Shown: positions 25,451 to 35,821 of the stretch, in pieces
How positions within the stretch are numbered: the first letter of the stretch is position 1
Layout: every line of letters starts with the position of its first letter
NCBI RefSeq assembly: GCF_000499845.2
Contig: NC_023751.2
Location: forward strand, 31,839,475 to 31,903,474
Length of the DNA: 64,000 bases
From: Phaseolus vulgaris
Taxonomy: Eukaryota > Streptophyta > Magnoliopsida > Fabales > Fabaceae
Direction of reading: 5' to 3'
Program-made: the position numbers and the translations under genes
Notes under the pieces: generated by a model
Seen by the model: the letters and a program-made list of their open reading frames with translations, nothing else
Database searches by the model: none
Told to the model about the DNA's origin: nothing

Positions 25451-26080
25451 AGAAATAAGATCTTCCTCTTTTCACATCTTGTTCAACGATACTCCATAAG
25501 AACATAACCTTATTGTCAAACTTAAGTTTTTGAAATTACAAAATCTTAAAACTAAAATGCCCACCTAAGGATGTCAAAAATATTTTCTTTTTACCTGAAT
25601 CTTAACCCTTGATATATTTAGTATCGATGATAAAATAGATAGTCAAATAAAAAAAAAAACCTTCCTCTTCGATCAACTATAAGGGTTTGCTTAGTAAGCC
25701 CTATGTTGAGGATCAAATGGTTTGGTTTAAGGGTAAGAACACAATTTCTTAACGTATTGTTTTGCCTTTTTCTTTTCATGGTATGCTAACTCTTTTGTTT
25801 ACTTTGTGCTAAGGTAACGAAGAAGTTCTTTGATTATAAGCAATATTCCTCATAAAATCTCATTTTATTGCTCGGAGATCATTATTCTCAATTCTCTTTA
25901 TCAAATAACCCAAGTACCACCCCAAGTTTCTTCTTCAGTACGTCCTCAAGTGCCTCCTTTCTTATTGTTTACAAACTACCCAGCCAATACCTCCAATACC
26001 TCCACCTTGGATTGACCATGTATCCATATCGACTCCTAACTCCAACTCTTTGTGGCACGTCAATTTATAAGCCAATCGAG
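25451..26080. other. Spacer before the GC-rich retrotransposon block
   Basis: No gene is seen. Composition shifts from AT-rich to mixed at about 25870. The open frames here overlap each other and have no recognisable domain. Part of this may be the outer edge of an LTR whose partner I could not find. Confidence 0.35.
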
Positions 26081-26782
26081 TTCAGTTGGGTAGTTGGTTT
26101 TTGTTCTCGAACGAGGTTGGGGACTGGGAGAACTATTGCCTTCGAATGTCGCTCGGTCGGTCGTATCTCACTTCCTCCTTCGGCTCTTCTTGCTGGATGA
26201 CTCCTCAGGCGGGTGGGGTACCTGCAGATGGCACTCCAACGCTCAAGTCAGTGGGGTATCGTATTCGGCTGGCTGGAATACTGTGGATAATGACGTACCT
26301 TGTTTCTTGGAATGCGTGATATTTATATTACCTTGATGGGCCCTCACTGTTGGGCCAGATTAGGGGGTTGTTTAGTGATTAGGGTTGGATTAGGCCGTTT
26401 CCTAACCATGGGTTAACCTTCGTTAATTGGGTCAACCTTTGACTTGAGCACTCTGTGTCGGTCGGCCACGTGTGACGCATGGTCGACCTCGTACCTTAAA
26501 GTACGGTCGACACACAGGTTGACCGGCTCACATGACCGGTCGGTCATCCCAGTACAGTTGCCTCCCAGGCTCGAGAGGTGGTACAGCCGAAGAGTCTGAA
26601 GAATGGGCCTCGGGCGGATTGTGTAATGATGAGTCAAGTGATGTTTGGGGGCGTCTGAGCGATTGACATGACGCGCATTAATGAGGGGTTTTTCTGAGCG
26701 CGAAGCGATGCGAACCGTTGGATCAAACGAATCCAACGGTTGGGGTTTTTGTGACGTTTGGAATTCCGAGGCCCTCCCGGGC

Positions 26783-26790
26783 TATAAATA
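26783..26790 (+). promoter_or_regulatory. TATA box for the plus-strand retrotransposon ORF
   Basis: TATAAATA, set in GC-rich sequence (GGGCTATAAATAGGGGC), lies 109 bp upstream of the ATG at 26899. Spacing and context fit a plant RNA polymerase II core promoter reading into the plus-strand ORF. Confidence 0.7.
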
Positions 26791-26898
26791 GGGGCTGGGA
26801 ATAGTAGCGTTCCACGCGTTATCTTTGCTTGAGCTCCGACACCTATTACCAATCCGACCGCCTTCTGTTGCCTTTCTCGTCCGTCTTCAAGGTTAGTC

Positions 26899-28973
26899 AT
26901 GTCTGTCCTTGCCGAGTCTCCCCCGGCTTGCTCGTCTTCTTCTTCGTCTTCTTCCTCCTCTTCTTCTTCTTCTTCTTCTTCTTCTGGCCAGGCTTCCCCG
27001 GTCGGGGAAGTGGAGAGGGTTTCCTCTCCAGGCTTGGTGAGGGAGGACGCTGGTAATGCGTCCGACCGCTCGGCCCCTTTTGAGGGGCCGCGATCCCATG
27101 TGGGGCCGGCCTAGGTGGATCCCCGGGTATGTGAGGTGTCGTCCTCTTTTCTTACCGACGCCTCTGTTGCCGAATTTTTGGATGAGGTTCCTGTCTTGAA
27201 GGCTTCGGCCGAGGAATCCTTACTGGCGTTCGGTCCTTGCTCTTTGGAGGACCGTGTGTATCGGGAGCGGTCATCTACCGAGCCTCCTTTTTCCTTCATG
27301 TATGCTTGTCTTTTTTCAGACTTGCATGTGTCTCTGCCCTTTGACGCCTTTACGGCCGGGGTTCTGAAGGAGCTGAACGTGGCTCCGACTCAGCTTCACC
27401 CCAACTCATGGGCGTCGATGCAAGCGTTCCGCATTGTTTGCCGGACGTTTGGGTTGCGCCCTCTTCCCTCCTGCTTTCTTCATTTCTACTCGTCATACCC
27501 GGCCAAGCTTGCTAGTTGGCAGTCGCTGGTCAGCCGGGCGGGTAGTGTGCTGTTCAAGCCCTTCACGGCCTCTTATAAGAACATCAAGGAGAAGTTCTTT
27601 AAAGTGTACGTGGAGCCGGCCGGCACACGTTATTTCTTTGATGAGGTTGGCCGGTCTCGCTTCCCTCTTTTTTGGTTGAGGAGTCCGACGAAGATAGCGG
27701 ATTGGCCAAGGCCGGCGCATCCGAGCAAGCATGAGCGGCTCGTTTTTTCTTTATTTGATAATCTCCCAAGGAAGCTCCCCGCACGACCGCTCATGTCGTT
27801 GTACAATGCGACCGATCGCGCGGAGGCTTTCGAGGGTATGTTCTTTTTCATGCACTTGGTCTTGTTATTATTATTATTATTATTATTTTTTTTATTTTTT
27901 TTTATGCTGTGTTCCGACTGACCGTTCTTCGTTTGGTTTGCAGAAATCGCCAAGAGAGAAATCTCCCAAGCCGTCGGGATGCTGCACTCGTTTAAAAACA
28001 AGCTAAACGAGAAGAGGGGGCCACCAGTGCTAGGCCCCGGGTGGAGGAGGCTGGCCCCTCCAAGAAGCGTGGCCGCGAGGGCGGCAACATTGCCCGAACG
28101 GTTCGGGCGGCGGGTCAGATGCCCACCCCCCCTCCCGCAAGGTCCGCTAGGCCGACTCCCCCTCCCGCAAGGTCCGCTAGGCCGACTCCCCCTCCCGCAA
28201 GGTCCGCTAGGCCGACTCCCCCTCCGACTGACGATTTTAACCGCCCCATTCCGACGGGGGTGGCAGTCCCCTTGGCCACTGCAGGCGGCTCGATGCTCGC
28301 GCTCGGGGACGACCGGTCCTTCTCCAGGGCCGTGAGCTTCAAACTACCCTCCAACATCGAGGGTGAGGTCCGGTCGGTCCCTGACGACGACCTCCTGGAC
28401 GGCGGCATCGAGATGATATGCCGAGGTTTGTTTTTGGCCCGCCGGGGCGCAGACGCTCGGAGAAGCCGGGTCGAGGACATATCGCGCCTCGAGCACGATC
28501 TCCAGGAGGCCGGCCACAACTTGAAGCAGGCCGTCGAGGCCAACACAACTTATGAAAAGAAGCTGTGTGCACAAGCGGCCGAGCTGGAGCTGCGTCAGCA
28601 AAGGGTGGCCGAGTTGGAGAAGGCCGATGCCGAGAAAGCTGCGGAGGTTATTCTCCTTCGCAAGGCATTGGAAGCGGCCGACCGTCGGGCCACCCTGAAG
28701 GAGGAGGAAGCTGCGGCCGAACGCGAGGCCAAGAGGATGGCGGAGGCCGAAGTTCTGAAGACCATGGAGGACACCATGGTGCTCATCGGCCAGAGCTTCG
28801 ATCTTGCCGTCCGACAAACTGAGGTGCTCTATGGCGGTCCACCTCCATCTGGTCAATTTGACCAAGATATGGAAGTTGTGGATGGCCGTTTAGTCCCTGC
28901 AGCGGCCGGTCCTCCTCCTGTCGAAGAAGTTGAAGCTGACCCCTCTAATGAGGTGTTGAATATCGTAGATTAG
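26899..28973 (+). pseudogene. Putative gypsy-type transposon (PF04195-like) accessory ORF
   Basis: Exon 1 (26899-27835) starts with a Ser-rich stretch encoded by (TCT/TCC)n. It then has the PF04195-like domain, with landmarks 'LPFDAFTAGVLKELNVAP', 'QLHPNSWASMQAFRIVC', 'FLHFYSSYP' and 'FKVYVEPAGT'. The intron is 27836-27943 (GTATGT...TTGCAG). Exon 2 opens with 'EIAKREISQAVGML', has three 30-bp repeats encoding 'TPPPARSARP' (about 28124-28225), and ends in a coiled coil of about 100 residues (about 28480-28790) and an acidic tail ending NIVD at 28973. Two lesions break it: an in-frame TAG at 27112-27114 and a one-base frame change in the G run near 28015-28020. Similar ORFs are described as extra, often antisense, ORFs in Tat-lineage Gypsy elements. 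It lies antisense beside a Tat-type integrase end (29683-30024). Its role is unknown. Confidence 0.8.
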
Positions 28974-29309
28974 GCGGTCAGCTTTACTTTTAGACCCTTG
29001 GGGCCGGGGTGTGGCCCCCACCTTTCTTCAATTTAATGTTATCAGTTTTCTTCAATTGTTTCTGCATTTCTGGACGATCGAGCCTTTACTAGCCGAATGG
29101 ACTTGAACCCTTAAACTTAACTCGTAAAATTAACGAAGTAAAAAGAACGGAGCAACCGGTCGGTATGTGTAACCAATTGAGTAACTTGCGATAACTAAAA
29201 TCAACCAAGTGATTGTAACGGAGTTTGGTAAGTCGGTTGTCCTTTTAGCGATTCTGACTTAGGTGTTTATTTTAGGCGAACTTGTGCCGATCGTTGTGTA
29301 TGTCTCGGG
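28974..29309. other. Spacer between accessory ORF and VNTR
   Basis: Probably non-coding DNA internal to the Tat-like element: its composition continues the GC-richer style of the block. No gene is seen. Confidence 0.4.
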
Positions 29310-29577
29310 GGGTATGCCGATTAAGGCTACATCCTGGCCGAGTGAGTTCGGGAGGGTATGCCGTTTAAGGCTACATCCTGGCCGAGTGAGTTCGGGAGGG
29401 TATGCCGGTTAAGGCTACATCCTGGCCGAGTGAGTTCGGGAGGGTATGCCGGTTAAGGCTACATCCTGGCCGAGTGAGTACGGGTTCGGGAGGGTATGCC
29501 GGTTAAGGCTACATCCTGGCCGAGTGAGTACGGGTTCAGAAGGGTATGCCGGTTAAGGCTACATCCTGGCCGAACCG
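29310..29577. repeat. Tandem repeat, 44-bp and 50-bp units, about six copies
   Basis: Units start with GGGTATGCCGGTTAAGGCTA at 29310, 29354, 29398, 29442, 29492 and 29542, and continue CATCCTGGCCGAGTGAGT. The first three are 44 bp. The next two are 50 bp because of an inserted ACGGGT-like hexamer. The last is partial. Such minisatellites between pol/accessory ORFs and the LTR are usual in Tat-lineage elements. Confidence 0.95.
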
Positions 29578-29682
29578 TTATTGTCGTTCATTGTATACAC
29601 TTATATATGAAGCGCCTCGTTAAAACCTCTCTGACTGATGGACAGGCCGGGCGAGGAAAGAGTGCGTATATTTTATTCATGT

Positions 29683-30024
29683 TTAGTTGAAATAAAATTT
29701 TAGGTGCGTGGCATTCCACGTCCTAGGTACAATTTTTCCCGATAGGTGCTCTAAGTGGTAAGCTCCCCCTTCTCCCACTTCTCGGATTCGGAATGGTCCC
29801 TCCCAATTTGAGGAGAACTTGCCGTCCGACTTCCTAGCGTTGCTGCGCATTCTCCAGACGAGGTCACCTTGTTGAAAGCTTCTGGGCTGGACCTTCAAGT
29901 TGTATCTCCTTGCCGCTCGGAGCTTGCATGCCGCTTCTCGTATTGCTGTTTGTGTTAAGATTTTAAAGATTATGGGCCCCACTAGATGCTTCAATCTGTG
30001 TGAGGTTATGCCAGTGAGGTGCAT
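29683..30024 (-). pseudogene. Ty3/Gypsy integrase C-terminal end (Tat-like)
   Basis: On the minus strand, an open stretch of 113 codons carries the post-catalytic integrase tail of Gypsy polyproteins: 'REAACKLRAARRYNLKV', 'FQQGDLVWRM', 'KFSSNWEGPFRI', 'AYHLEHLSGK' and the terminal 'PRTWNATHLKFYFN' before the stop. The catalytic core is missing: upstream (above 30030) the sequence switches to AT-rich DNA and then a MULE remnant. The same strand carries Tat-like gag and RT at 40145-42229. These two pieces may therefore be one element split by later insertions and deletions. Confidence 0.9.
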
Positions 30025-30294
30025 GGCTATCTCTCAGTATTGAAAAAAAGAAGGGGAAATTGAACTAAAATGGTGTAATCCATTACACCATTTTTAAAAT
30101 TACACATGGGAAAATGCAGAAAAAACTAAAAAAAATAGATATTTATGAGTCAAAGTTGTCAATGGTGTAGACAATTTTAAATAATTAATATTTTTTAAAA
30201 TAAAAATATGTATATAATAAAATTAAATTATTGAATATAAGTCATTAAAAGAAGATGATGTTAAAATATTTTATGACAACAACATTACATTCTA

Positions 30295-30810
30295 CTATTT
30301 AAATGGACAATTTCCTCTGTTGTGACCATCATTGCGACAGTAAGAACATTTTTTTTGGCTTGTTCTGAATTGATTGATCAATTTCATTATGCAAATGAGT
30401 TGTAATTGGTTGTCCCAACTCTTTACGTTGCATGTAGGGGTCATGTATGAAATTTGACCTGGTATAAGTAGACCAATAATCCTCGTTTCGAACGGGATGA
30501 AATTCAACTTGATATGCCTTTCTAATCGTGTGGAGGCTATAAATTGGATCAACGAATGTCGTCATTTGTAAATGACAAGAAGAACAAACAACAATAACAT
30601 AACGACAGAGAAGTTGAAGAGCTTGGAAATGGACATAATCACACCACCAATAATTTAATCTAACTATATATGATTGAGGTCTTCGACCAGGGTGGCTAAT
30701 TCTTGGACATAAAATTCAGAATTATCTACATTAAATCTTTTCACAAAACACAACCGAATCTTGTTGATTTTCTGAGTAAGGTTGTGATATCTTTAGGATA
30801 ATAATGACCT
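30295..30810 (-). pseudogene. MULE (MuDR-type) transposase C-terminus, decayed
   Basis: Read on the minus strand, a degenerate SWIM zinc-finger region ('YVHFQALQLLCRYVIVVCS' in place of the usual CxC...CxH) leads into 'PIYSLHTIRKAYQVEF' and 'RNEDYWSTYTRSNFI'. After a frame change comes a terminal CCHC-like knuckle 'CSYCRNDGHNRGNCPF'. This arrangement is the C-terminal end of Mutator-like transposases. The catalytic DDE domain is absent. No terminal inverted repeats were recognised. Confidence 0.75.
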
Positions 30811-30840
30811 TCAATATCTTCTGGATGTTTTCTAAATTAT

Positions 30841-31281
30841 TGTTATACACTGTACTGGTCAGGAGTGCTCGGGACCTCGGTCCAAACGTTTAGGTATAGT
30901 CAGCTCGGTTGTGCAAGTTATGCCTAGCTCAACCTAGGTCGTGTATGGGCCCAAAAGTAATAGGTGCACAATGAACATATTTTTTTGAATGATATTATTG
31001 TTGTTGAATATTCTGATGAGATTATATTCTCATTGATGAAAATTGTGGAAGGAATGTCTATAAAAGGGGTTTGATACCCCGGGTAAAGGTACGCTTTACT
31101 GAATACTTTAGATTGAAACAAATTTTATAGTTTGAATGCTCTCATTGACTTGATTTTCGGAGTGTGATCAACAGGTAGAGCCCCCTTTGTCCCAGTGGAG
31201 CAGCATCTCAGAGCACCAACTAGACACAGGTCAGAAGAGGAGCTCGCCCATTCCATCCAAAAGAGGTAATCAACGATAACA
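30841..31281 (+). repeat. Probable 5' LTR of plus-strand Gypsy element
   Basis: Begins near TGTTATACACTGTACTGGTC and ends in ...ACGATAACA just before a primer-binding-like TGGTGCCCATCGTGAGG (31284-31300). It includes 'CTATAAAAGGGG' (about 31058-31069), a plausible TATA region. The matching 3' LTR is not in the window because the element is truncated on the right, so the left boundary is approximate. Confidence 0.55.
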
Positions 31282-31283
31282 TT

Positions 31284-31300
31284 TGGTGCCCATCGTGAGG
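31284..31300 (+). promoter_or_regulatory. Primer-binding site of plus-strand Gypsy element
   Basis: TTTGGTGCCCATCGTGAGGC follows the LTR end, in the position and style of Tat/Ogre-type primer-binding sites (TGGCGCCCACCGTGGGG). The assignment of the tRNA is not attempted. Confidence 0.5.
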
Positions 31301-31349
31301 CCTGATAAAACTCGACCCCACTCATATTCGTAGCTGAGCATTCTACGAA

Positions 31350-32527
31350 ATGAGAAAAACGAGGCAAGTACCATTGAGATCTGAAGGAGGCGAGGCCCCC
31401 ACCTTGCAACAAATCATGGAGATCATGAGGGTTCTCCAAGAGGCGAATGAGGAATATCAACGTGAGCAGGAGCGAATCTGGGAGGAGGCCAAGGCAGAGC
31501 AAGAACGACTATGAATAGAAGCCCGAGCTGACCAAGAGTGCCTTTAGGCCCATTTCAAAGTAGAGATAGAGGTCTCCCAACTAGTCATGGTGGAGCATGC
31601 GTAGACCAATGAGGAGTTACACAAGACTGACGAGGAATTGAGGATGAACTTGCAACGACATGGCCGACATCCCACTTAGCAGCGTCTCCCAGATTTGTCA
31701 TCAAGGGATGACCCTAAGCCATTCTCTCAGCAAATCATGGACGAGCCTGTGCCGCTTCATTACATTACACCAAAGATCACATTTTTCTCTGGCATAAAAG
31801 ACCTTGAAAATCATCTAAAGGCGTTTAGGGCGCAAATGATCATCTCCGGGGGATCAGATGCAATCCGATGTAAGATGCTCATAGGTACGTTCATAAGAAC
31901 AACCCTGCAGTGGTTTAGTGGAATTCCGGATAGGTACATAACCACTTTTCCTCAGTTCTCTAAAATGTTCAAAGAGCAATTCTCGACTAATAAAGTCAAC
32001 CCCCCATGCTTGTATGACATGTTCACTGTCAAACAGAGCGAAAGGGAGTCTCTCAAAGCATATTTGAATAAATTCAGTGCATTCGTAGCGAGACTACAAA
32101 CTCAGGATGACGAGATGGTGATTGCCGCTTTCGAGCAAGGAATGATAGCAAGCCCCTTTAGTGATTCATTAATCAGGAATCCTGTAGAGATGCTATTCGA
32201 GGTGTGCGAACGAGCTACCGCCCACATTAAGGCAGAAGAAGTCGTGCTGAGGAAAAATGGTAACTTGCGATCAAAGCAACCCATACATAAGGAAGGCAAC
32301 CGAGACCGTTCAGTCATAAGCATTAAAGCATCCTTGGAGAAGAGATCGGACCTGAGGTATGTACCATATGTTGCCAAGAAGGACAAGCCCAAGAAGAAGG
32401 CCAGGGAAGAGATGACGATCAAGTCCAAATTTTAAATATCCTACAAAGAGTTCGTAAAGATGCTCGAGGTAACGAATAAGCTAAAGTTTCCCCAAAAACA
32501 GATCGATTCTTGGATCGCGAAGGGATA
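31350..32527 (+). pseudogene. Plus-strand Gypsy gag, N-terminal and core part
   Basis: From ATG 31350, a coiled-coil-like start ('QQIMEIMRVLQEANEEYQ') continues in the same frame through four stops (TGA or TAG between about 31510 and 31680). It then enters the open gag core 31695-32435, with 'ITFFSGIKDLENHLKAF', 'TTLQWFSGIP', 'FSKMFKEQFS', 'ESLKAYLNKFSAFV' and a Lys-rich end. The frame resumes past 32435 until the LTR element inserted at 32528-32533 splits the gene. The continuation is at 38117. Tat-like gag by motif. Confidence 0.85.
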
Positions 32528-32532
32528 CATGG

Positions 32533-33488
32533 TGATGTGAATGTAACTACAAGAATACATGATTCTTTGACATTCTTAGGAGCAACTTGAGCTGGTCATA
32601 AATGGCACCTTACTTTAGAATTGGACCAATGTTCTAATTCAAGAACTCACCAAGACTTAGCACCAACCAAGACTCATATGGAAGTCCATATATTGTCAAA
32701 TGGAATCAAAACACAATGAAAGGAAGAATACAAATGATAAACCGAACAAAATAAGGAAAAGAATGAAACTGCACCGAACATAAACAAGAAACAATGCTGG
32801 AAATAGAAAACTAATCGGTACAAATGAAAAGGAAAGACTAGGAAATTAAAACTGTCGAATGAAATTGAAAGAACATGAAGGAAGAAGAACACTTATAGAA
32901 GAAGCTTGCTGGATTTTGAGAATTGGAATACACTTCACGCCACTTGGTTCCTTGACCCAAGATAAGTGATGGAATGCTGCCACTTGAAGCTCGCCATAGC
33001 TCACAAGATAAGGCAAAGGAAGAAGAAGACTCAAGACTCACAATTTCTCTCCAAATTTGAGTATAGTCTCTCTACTATAAAATTCCAATCTCAATTTTAC
33101 AAAGGCAAGCACCTTATTTATAGCCTAAGAGGTGCTAAAAAATGGGTGGGAAAATTCAAATGAAACTCATTTGAAATTCCCACCAAAAACAAGTCACATG
33201 GGAGGTGTGACCTTTTTCTACTATGACTCCTCCTAAAAACTACACCTACACCCCCGTACTAAGTCACATGGACAATGTGACTCTTTCTAATACATTCACA
33301 CCTATTTATTTAATATCCACACCTCCTACAAGAGTCATTCAAATGATGCTCTTTTATTTAATGCTTGGCCTTGCCCCTCATGGTTTGGACTTGGGTCTTC
33401 TTGGGCTTGGGCTTGGGCCTCATCTTTTGCAAAGACTAATAAGAAGAACTTTAAATGTTTTGGCCCTTGTCCATTTTGGTTCTCATCA
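32533..33488 (-). repeat. LTR of element A (3' LTR in element orientation)
   Basis: Starts TGATGTGAATG and ends TTCTCATCA on the plus strand; in element orientation it is TGATGAGAACC...TTCACATCA, with TG/CA ends. A purine-richer stretch, read on the minus strand as AACTTGGGGAGTA, abuts it as the polypurine tract (33489-33501). The short open frames within it are not genes. Confidence 0.95.
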
Positions 33489-33492
33489 TACT

Positions 33493-34369
33493 CCCCAAGT
33501 TGGAGAGAATTCGTCCACGAATTTAGGACTCCTGCATAAAACAAAGTCAATTTGCAATTAGATAAGAGAATACAAGAAGAAATAGGCAAACTTGACTTAT
33601 CACTTTGAAACGTTGGGAGTTCAGAAAAAGATGTCTTATACATAGCCCATGTTGGAAAAGATTGTTTAGAAATGATATTATTTGGAAAACTAGAAGGTAT
33701 GAAAAAATCATCCTTAACATTCTTTATCCAATATGGTGTATAAGTAGGAACCTTGGGTAATGAACAAGACTAAGAAGAAGGATACCTTGTAGGCGTAGCA
33801 CGAGTCAAAAAAATTGAATTAGCTGAGAAGGTATTATGACTCGATTTATCATGTACTTCATTTGTTTTTTCATTTCCTCTTTTAGTTTCTTTGGAATTGG
33901 TCCTACATGCAGGGCTATTTGGTAAAGAAACCCCGGGCATGAAGTCTATTTGGTGTTCAATCCCTCTTAGAGGTGGTAAGCCTTTAGGAGGATCTTGAAA
34001 CATATCGTCATATTCTTTTACCAAATTGTCCAAACATGTGGGACTATCCTTAGCCGACTCACATTCAATAGTCCTAGGAATAGCTAAAAAAATAGGCTTG
34101 TGAGTAACTATTACCTTTTGAACTTGTTGTGTGGACATGAGAAGGCTTCTCTTGGAATTTTTTATATCATTTTCTTTCTCTCTCTTTTCTCTCATTTTAA
34201 CTTGGTCCTCATGAACTTCCTTTGGAGAGAGAGACTTAAGAATGACTTTGTGCCCATGGAAGTTAAAAGACATTTTGTTGGTAAAGCCATCATGAAAAAC
34301 TTTTCTATCAAATTTCCATGGCCTACCTAAAAGAATATGAGTGGCTTCCATTGGTACAACATCACACAA
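33493..34369 (-). pseudogene. Element A protease-RT junction stub
   Basis: The minus-strand frame from 34369 reads 'PMEATHILLGRPWKFDR', then 'LSPKEVHEDQ', and later 'PPKGLPPLRGIEHQIDF', the conserved linker just before RT in chromovirus/Athila-like Gypsy polyproteins. It stops being RT-like right after 'PACRTNSKETK'. The following 'KSSHNTFSANSIFLTRA' and 'SFPTWAMYK' type segments, down to about 33493, are shared with element B. They may be the far C-terminal end of the ancestral polyprotein, joined by an internal deletion. Confidence 0.75.
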
Positions 34370-34443
34370 GACCTCATCTTTATATTTACCAATAGAAAAT
34401 GTAATGAGGACTTGCTTGTTAACAACAATCTCACCTACCTCAC

Positions 34444-34791
34444 TTAACCATTGTAATTTGTAGGGCTTGGCATGAGAGATGTAGGTAATCCAAGTTTGTC
34501 TACCACTCTTGTGCTTGCCACATTAGCACAACTCCCCCCATCCACAATCAAAGAGCATACTCTATCATTAATAAGACACCTTGAATGAAAAATATTTTCT
34601 CTTTGAGTTTCATCAAAAGGTTTTAAAACTTGTCCAAGCATGCGTCTTATTACTAATAGGTCACCCTCATGTGGGCTTTCACTCTCACTCTCACTTGGGG
34701 ATCTAGAAGGTGAGGAATGTCTAGAAGATTCAGACCCATGCTCACTACTATCTACCCCATCATGCATATACATAGCTCGTTTAGAAGGCAA
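34444..34791 (-). CDS. Element A retropepsin-like protease segment
   Basis: Minus-strand open frame with an acidic Ser/Glu-rich linker ('SPSRSPSESESESPHEGDL'), then 'MLGQVLKPFDETQRENIFH' and the protease core 'CSLIVDGGSCANVASTRVV'. The active-site motif is DGGS instead of the more common DSG/DTG, as often seen in this Gypsy subgroup. It begins in the zinc-knuckle region, overlapping the end of the gag frame, and ends about 75 bp before the next segment. A normal element would have one continuous gag-pol frame. Confidence 0.75.
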   Translation of the reverse strand: MPSKRAMYMHDGVDSSEHGSESSRHSSPSRSPSESESESPHEGDLLVIRRMLGQVLKPFDETQRENIFHSRCLINDRVCSLIVDGGSCANVASTRVVDKLGLPTSLMPSPTNYNG

Positions 34792-35821
34792 TTAGAAGCG
34801 ATATGTCCATAGCTTAAGCATTTAAAACACTTCTTACTAGACGATTTAGGTGGTGATTTAGGCCTAGAATTGGAAGTGGAAGGCTTAGACTCTCTAGATT
34901 TGAAAGTAAAGTCCTTAGAAGGGATATTTGAAAAAGATTTATTTTTATTTTTCCAAGAAGAGTGGTAGTAGTTATCCTTAGAAGAATTTTTGAAAGCATT
35001 TTTCCTTGCAAGTTGATTTTCAATATTACTAGCAAGGTGCACCACATTTTCCAAAGAAGAATATTCTTGTAACTCTACCACGTCTTGAATGTCCCTTCGA
35101 AGGCCACTCACAAACCTAGCTATCTTAGCTTCTTCACTCTCATCCATGTTAATTCGAATTAAAAGCGTGTCTAGTTGTTTAAAGTAATCATCCACACTAA
35201 GCGTGCCTTGATGAAACCGTTGGAGTTTCAACATTAGGTCTTTCCTAAAGTGTGGTGGTACGAATCTAGCGCGTAAACATGCTTTCAAATCGTTCCAAGA
35301 GACCACGGGCGGCCTCTTGTGTAGGTCAATGTCCATGAGATATTGATGCCACCATTGCATGGCATAGTCCAAAAATTCTAAAGAAGCTAATCTAACCCTA
35401 TGCTCATCTCCTACCCCATTTACATTAAAAATTTGGCAACCTTAGCCTCCCATCCTAAGTATACATTGGGATCACTTTCACCACTAAAACTAGGAAGTTT
35501 TACATTAGGAGAACAAGGGCCAGCCACATGTTGGCGCCTCTCTTCATGGTGATGATGTCTTGGCCTTGGATTGTCTTCATAATAACCATGAGAAGAATGG
35601 GAGTGCCTTGAAGAATGCCGAATAGGAGGAGGAGTTCTTCTCTCACGGTTTTGATGCATTTCTTCTCGGTTTAACTCCAAACTTTGGAGCCGTGCCTCCA
35701 TTTTCCTTATCACCTCAAGATAGTGAGCATTGGATTGCTTGGCATTCTTTAAGTCTTCATAAAGGGCTGCCTTTTGGGGTGAACACGGTTTGGAGGACTC
35801 TCCACTAGAAAAATGAGCCAT
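34752..35821 (-). pseudogene. Element A gag
   Basis: The likely start is the ATG at 35821 ('MAHFSSGESSKP'), after which a coiled-coil segment ('NAHYLEVIRKMEARLQSLE') and a His/Arg-rich stretch lead to 'NVKLPSFSGESDPNVYLGW'. A stop at about 35420 interrupts it. The next frame, 35372-34752, continues with 'MQWWHQYLMDI', 'LRARFVPPHFRKDLMLKL', 'SVDDYFKQLDTLL', 'RFVSGLRRDIQDVV' and a CCHC knuckle 'CFKCLSYGHIASNC'. This is a normal plant Gypsy gag order. The upstream 33 hydrophobic codons in the long frame are leader sequence, not protein. Confidence 0.85.

Noticed and set aside
26085..26110. Possible LTR match between about 26095 (GAGGTTGGGGACTGGGAG) and 42250 (GGATTGGGGTACGGAGAAG)
   Set aside because: The similarity covers only about 25 bases and does not extend in either direction, so it cannot be used to pair LTRs of the Tat-like element.
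28115..28865. Long minus-strand frames opposite exon 2 of the accessory ORF
   Set aside because: They are GC-rich shadows of the plus-strand coding sequence, with no recognisable domain.
29310..29577. Regularly spaced repeats resembling a CRISPR array
   Set aside because: The repeats are contiguous with no unique spacers, lie inside a plant retrotransposon, and the organism is a eukaryote.
32674..33041. Phe/Leu-rich frames repeated at 37303-37663
   Set aside because: They are repeated because they sit inside the paired LTRs of element A; not genes.
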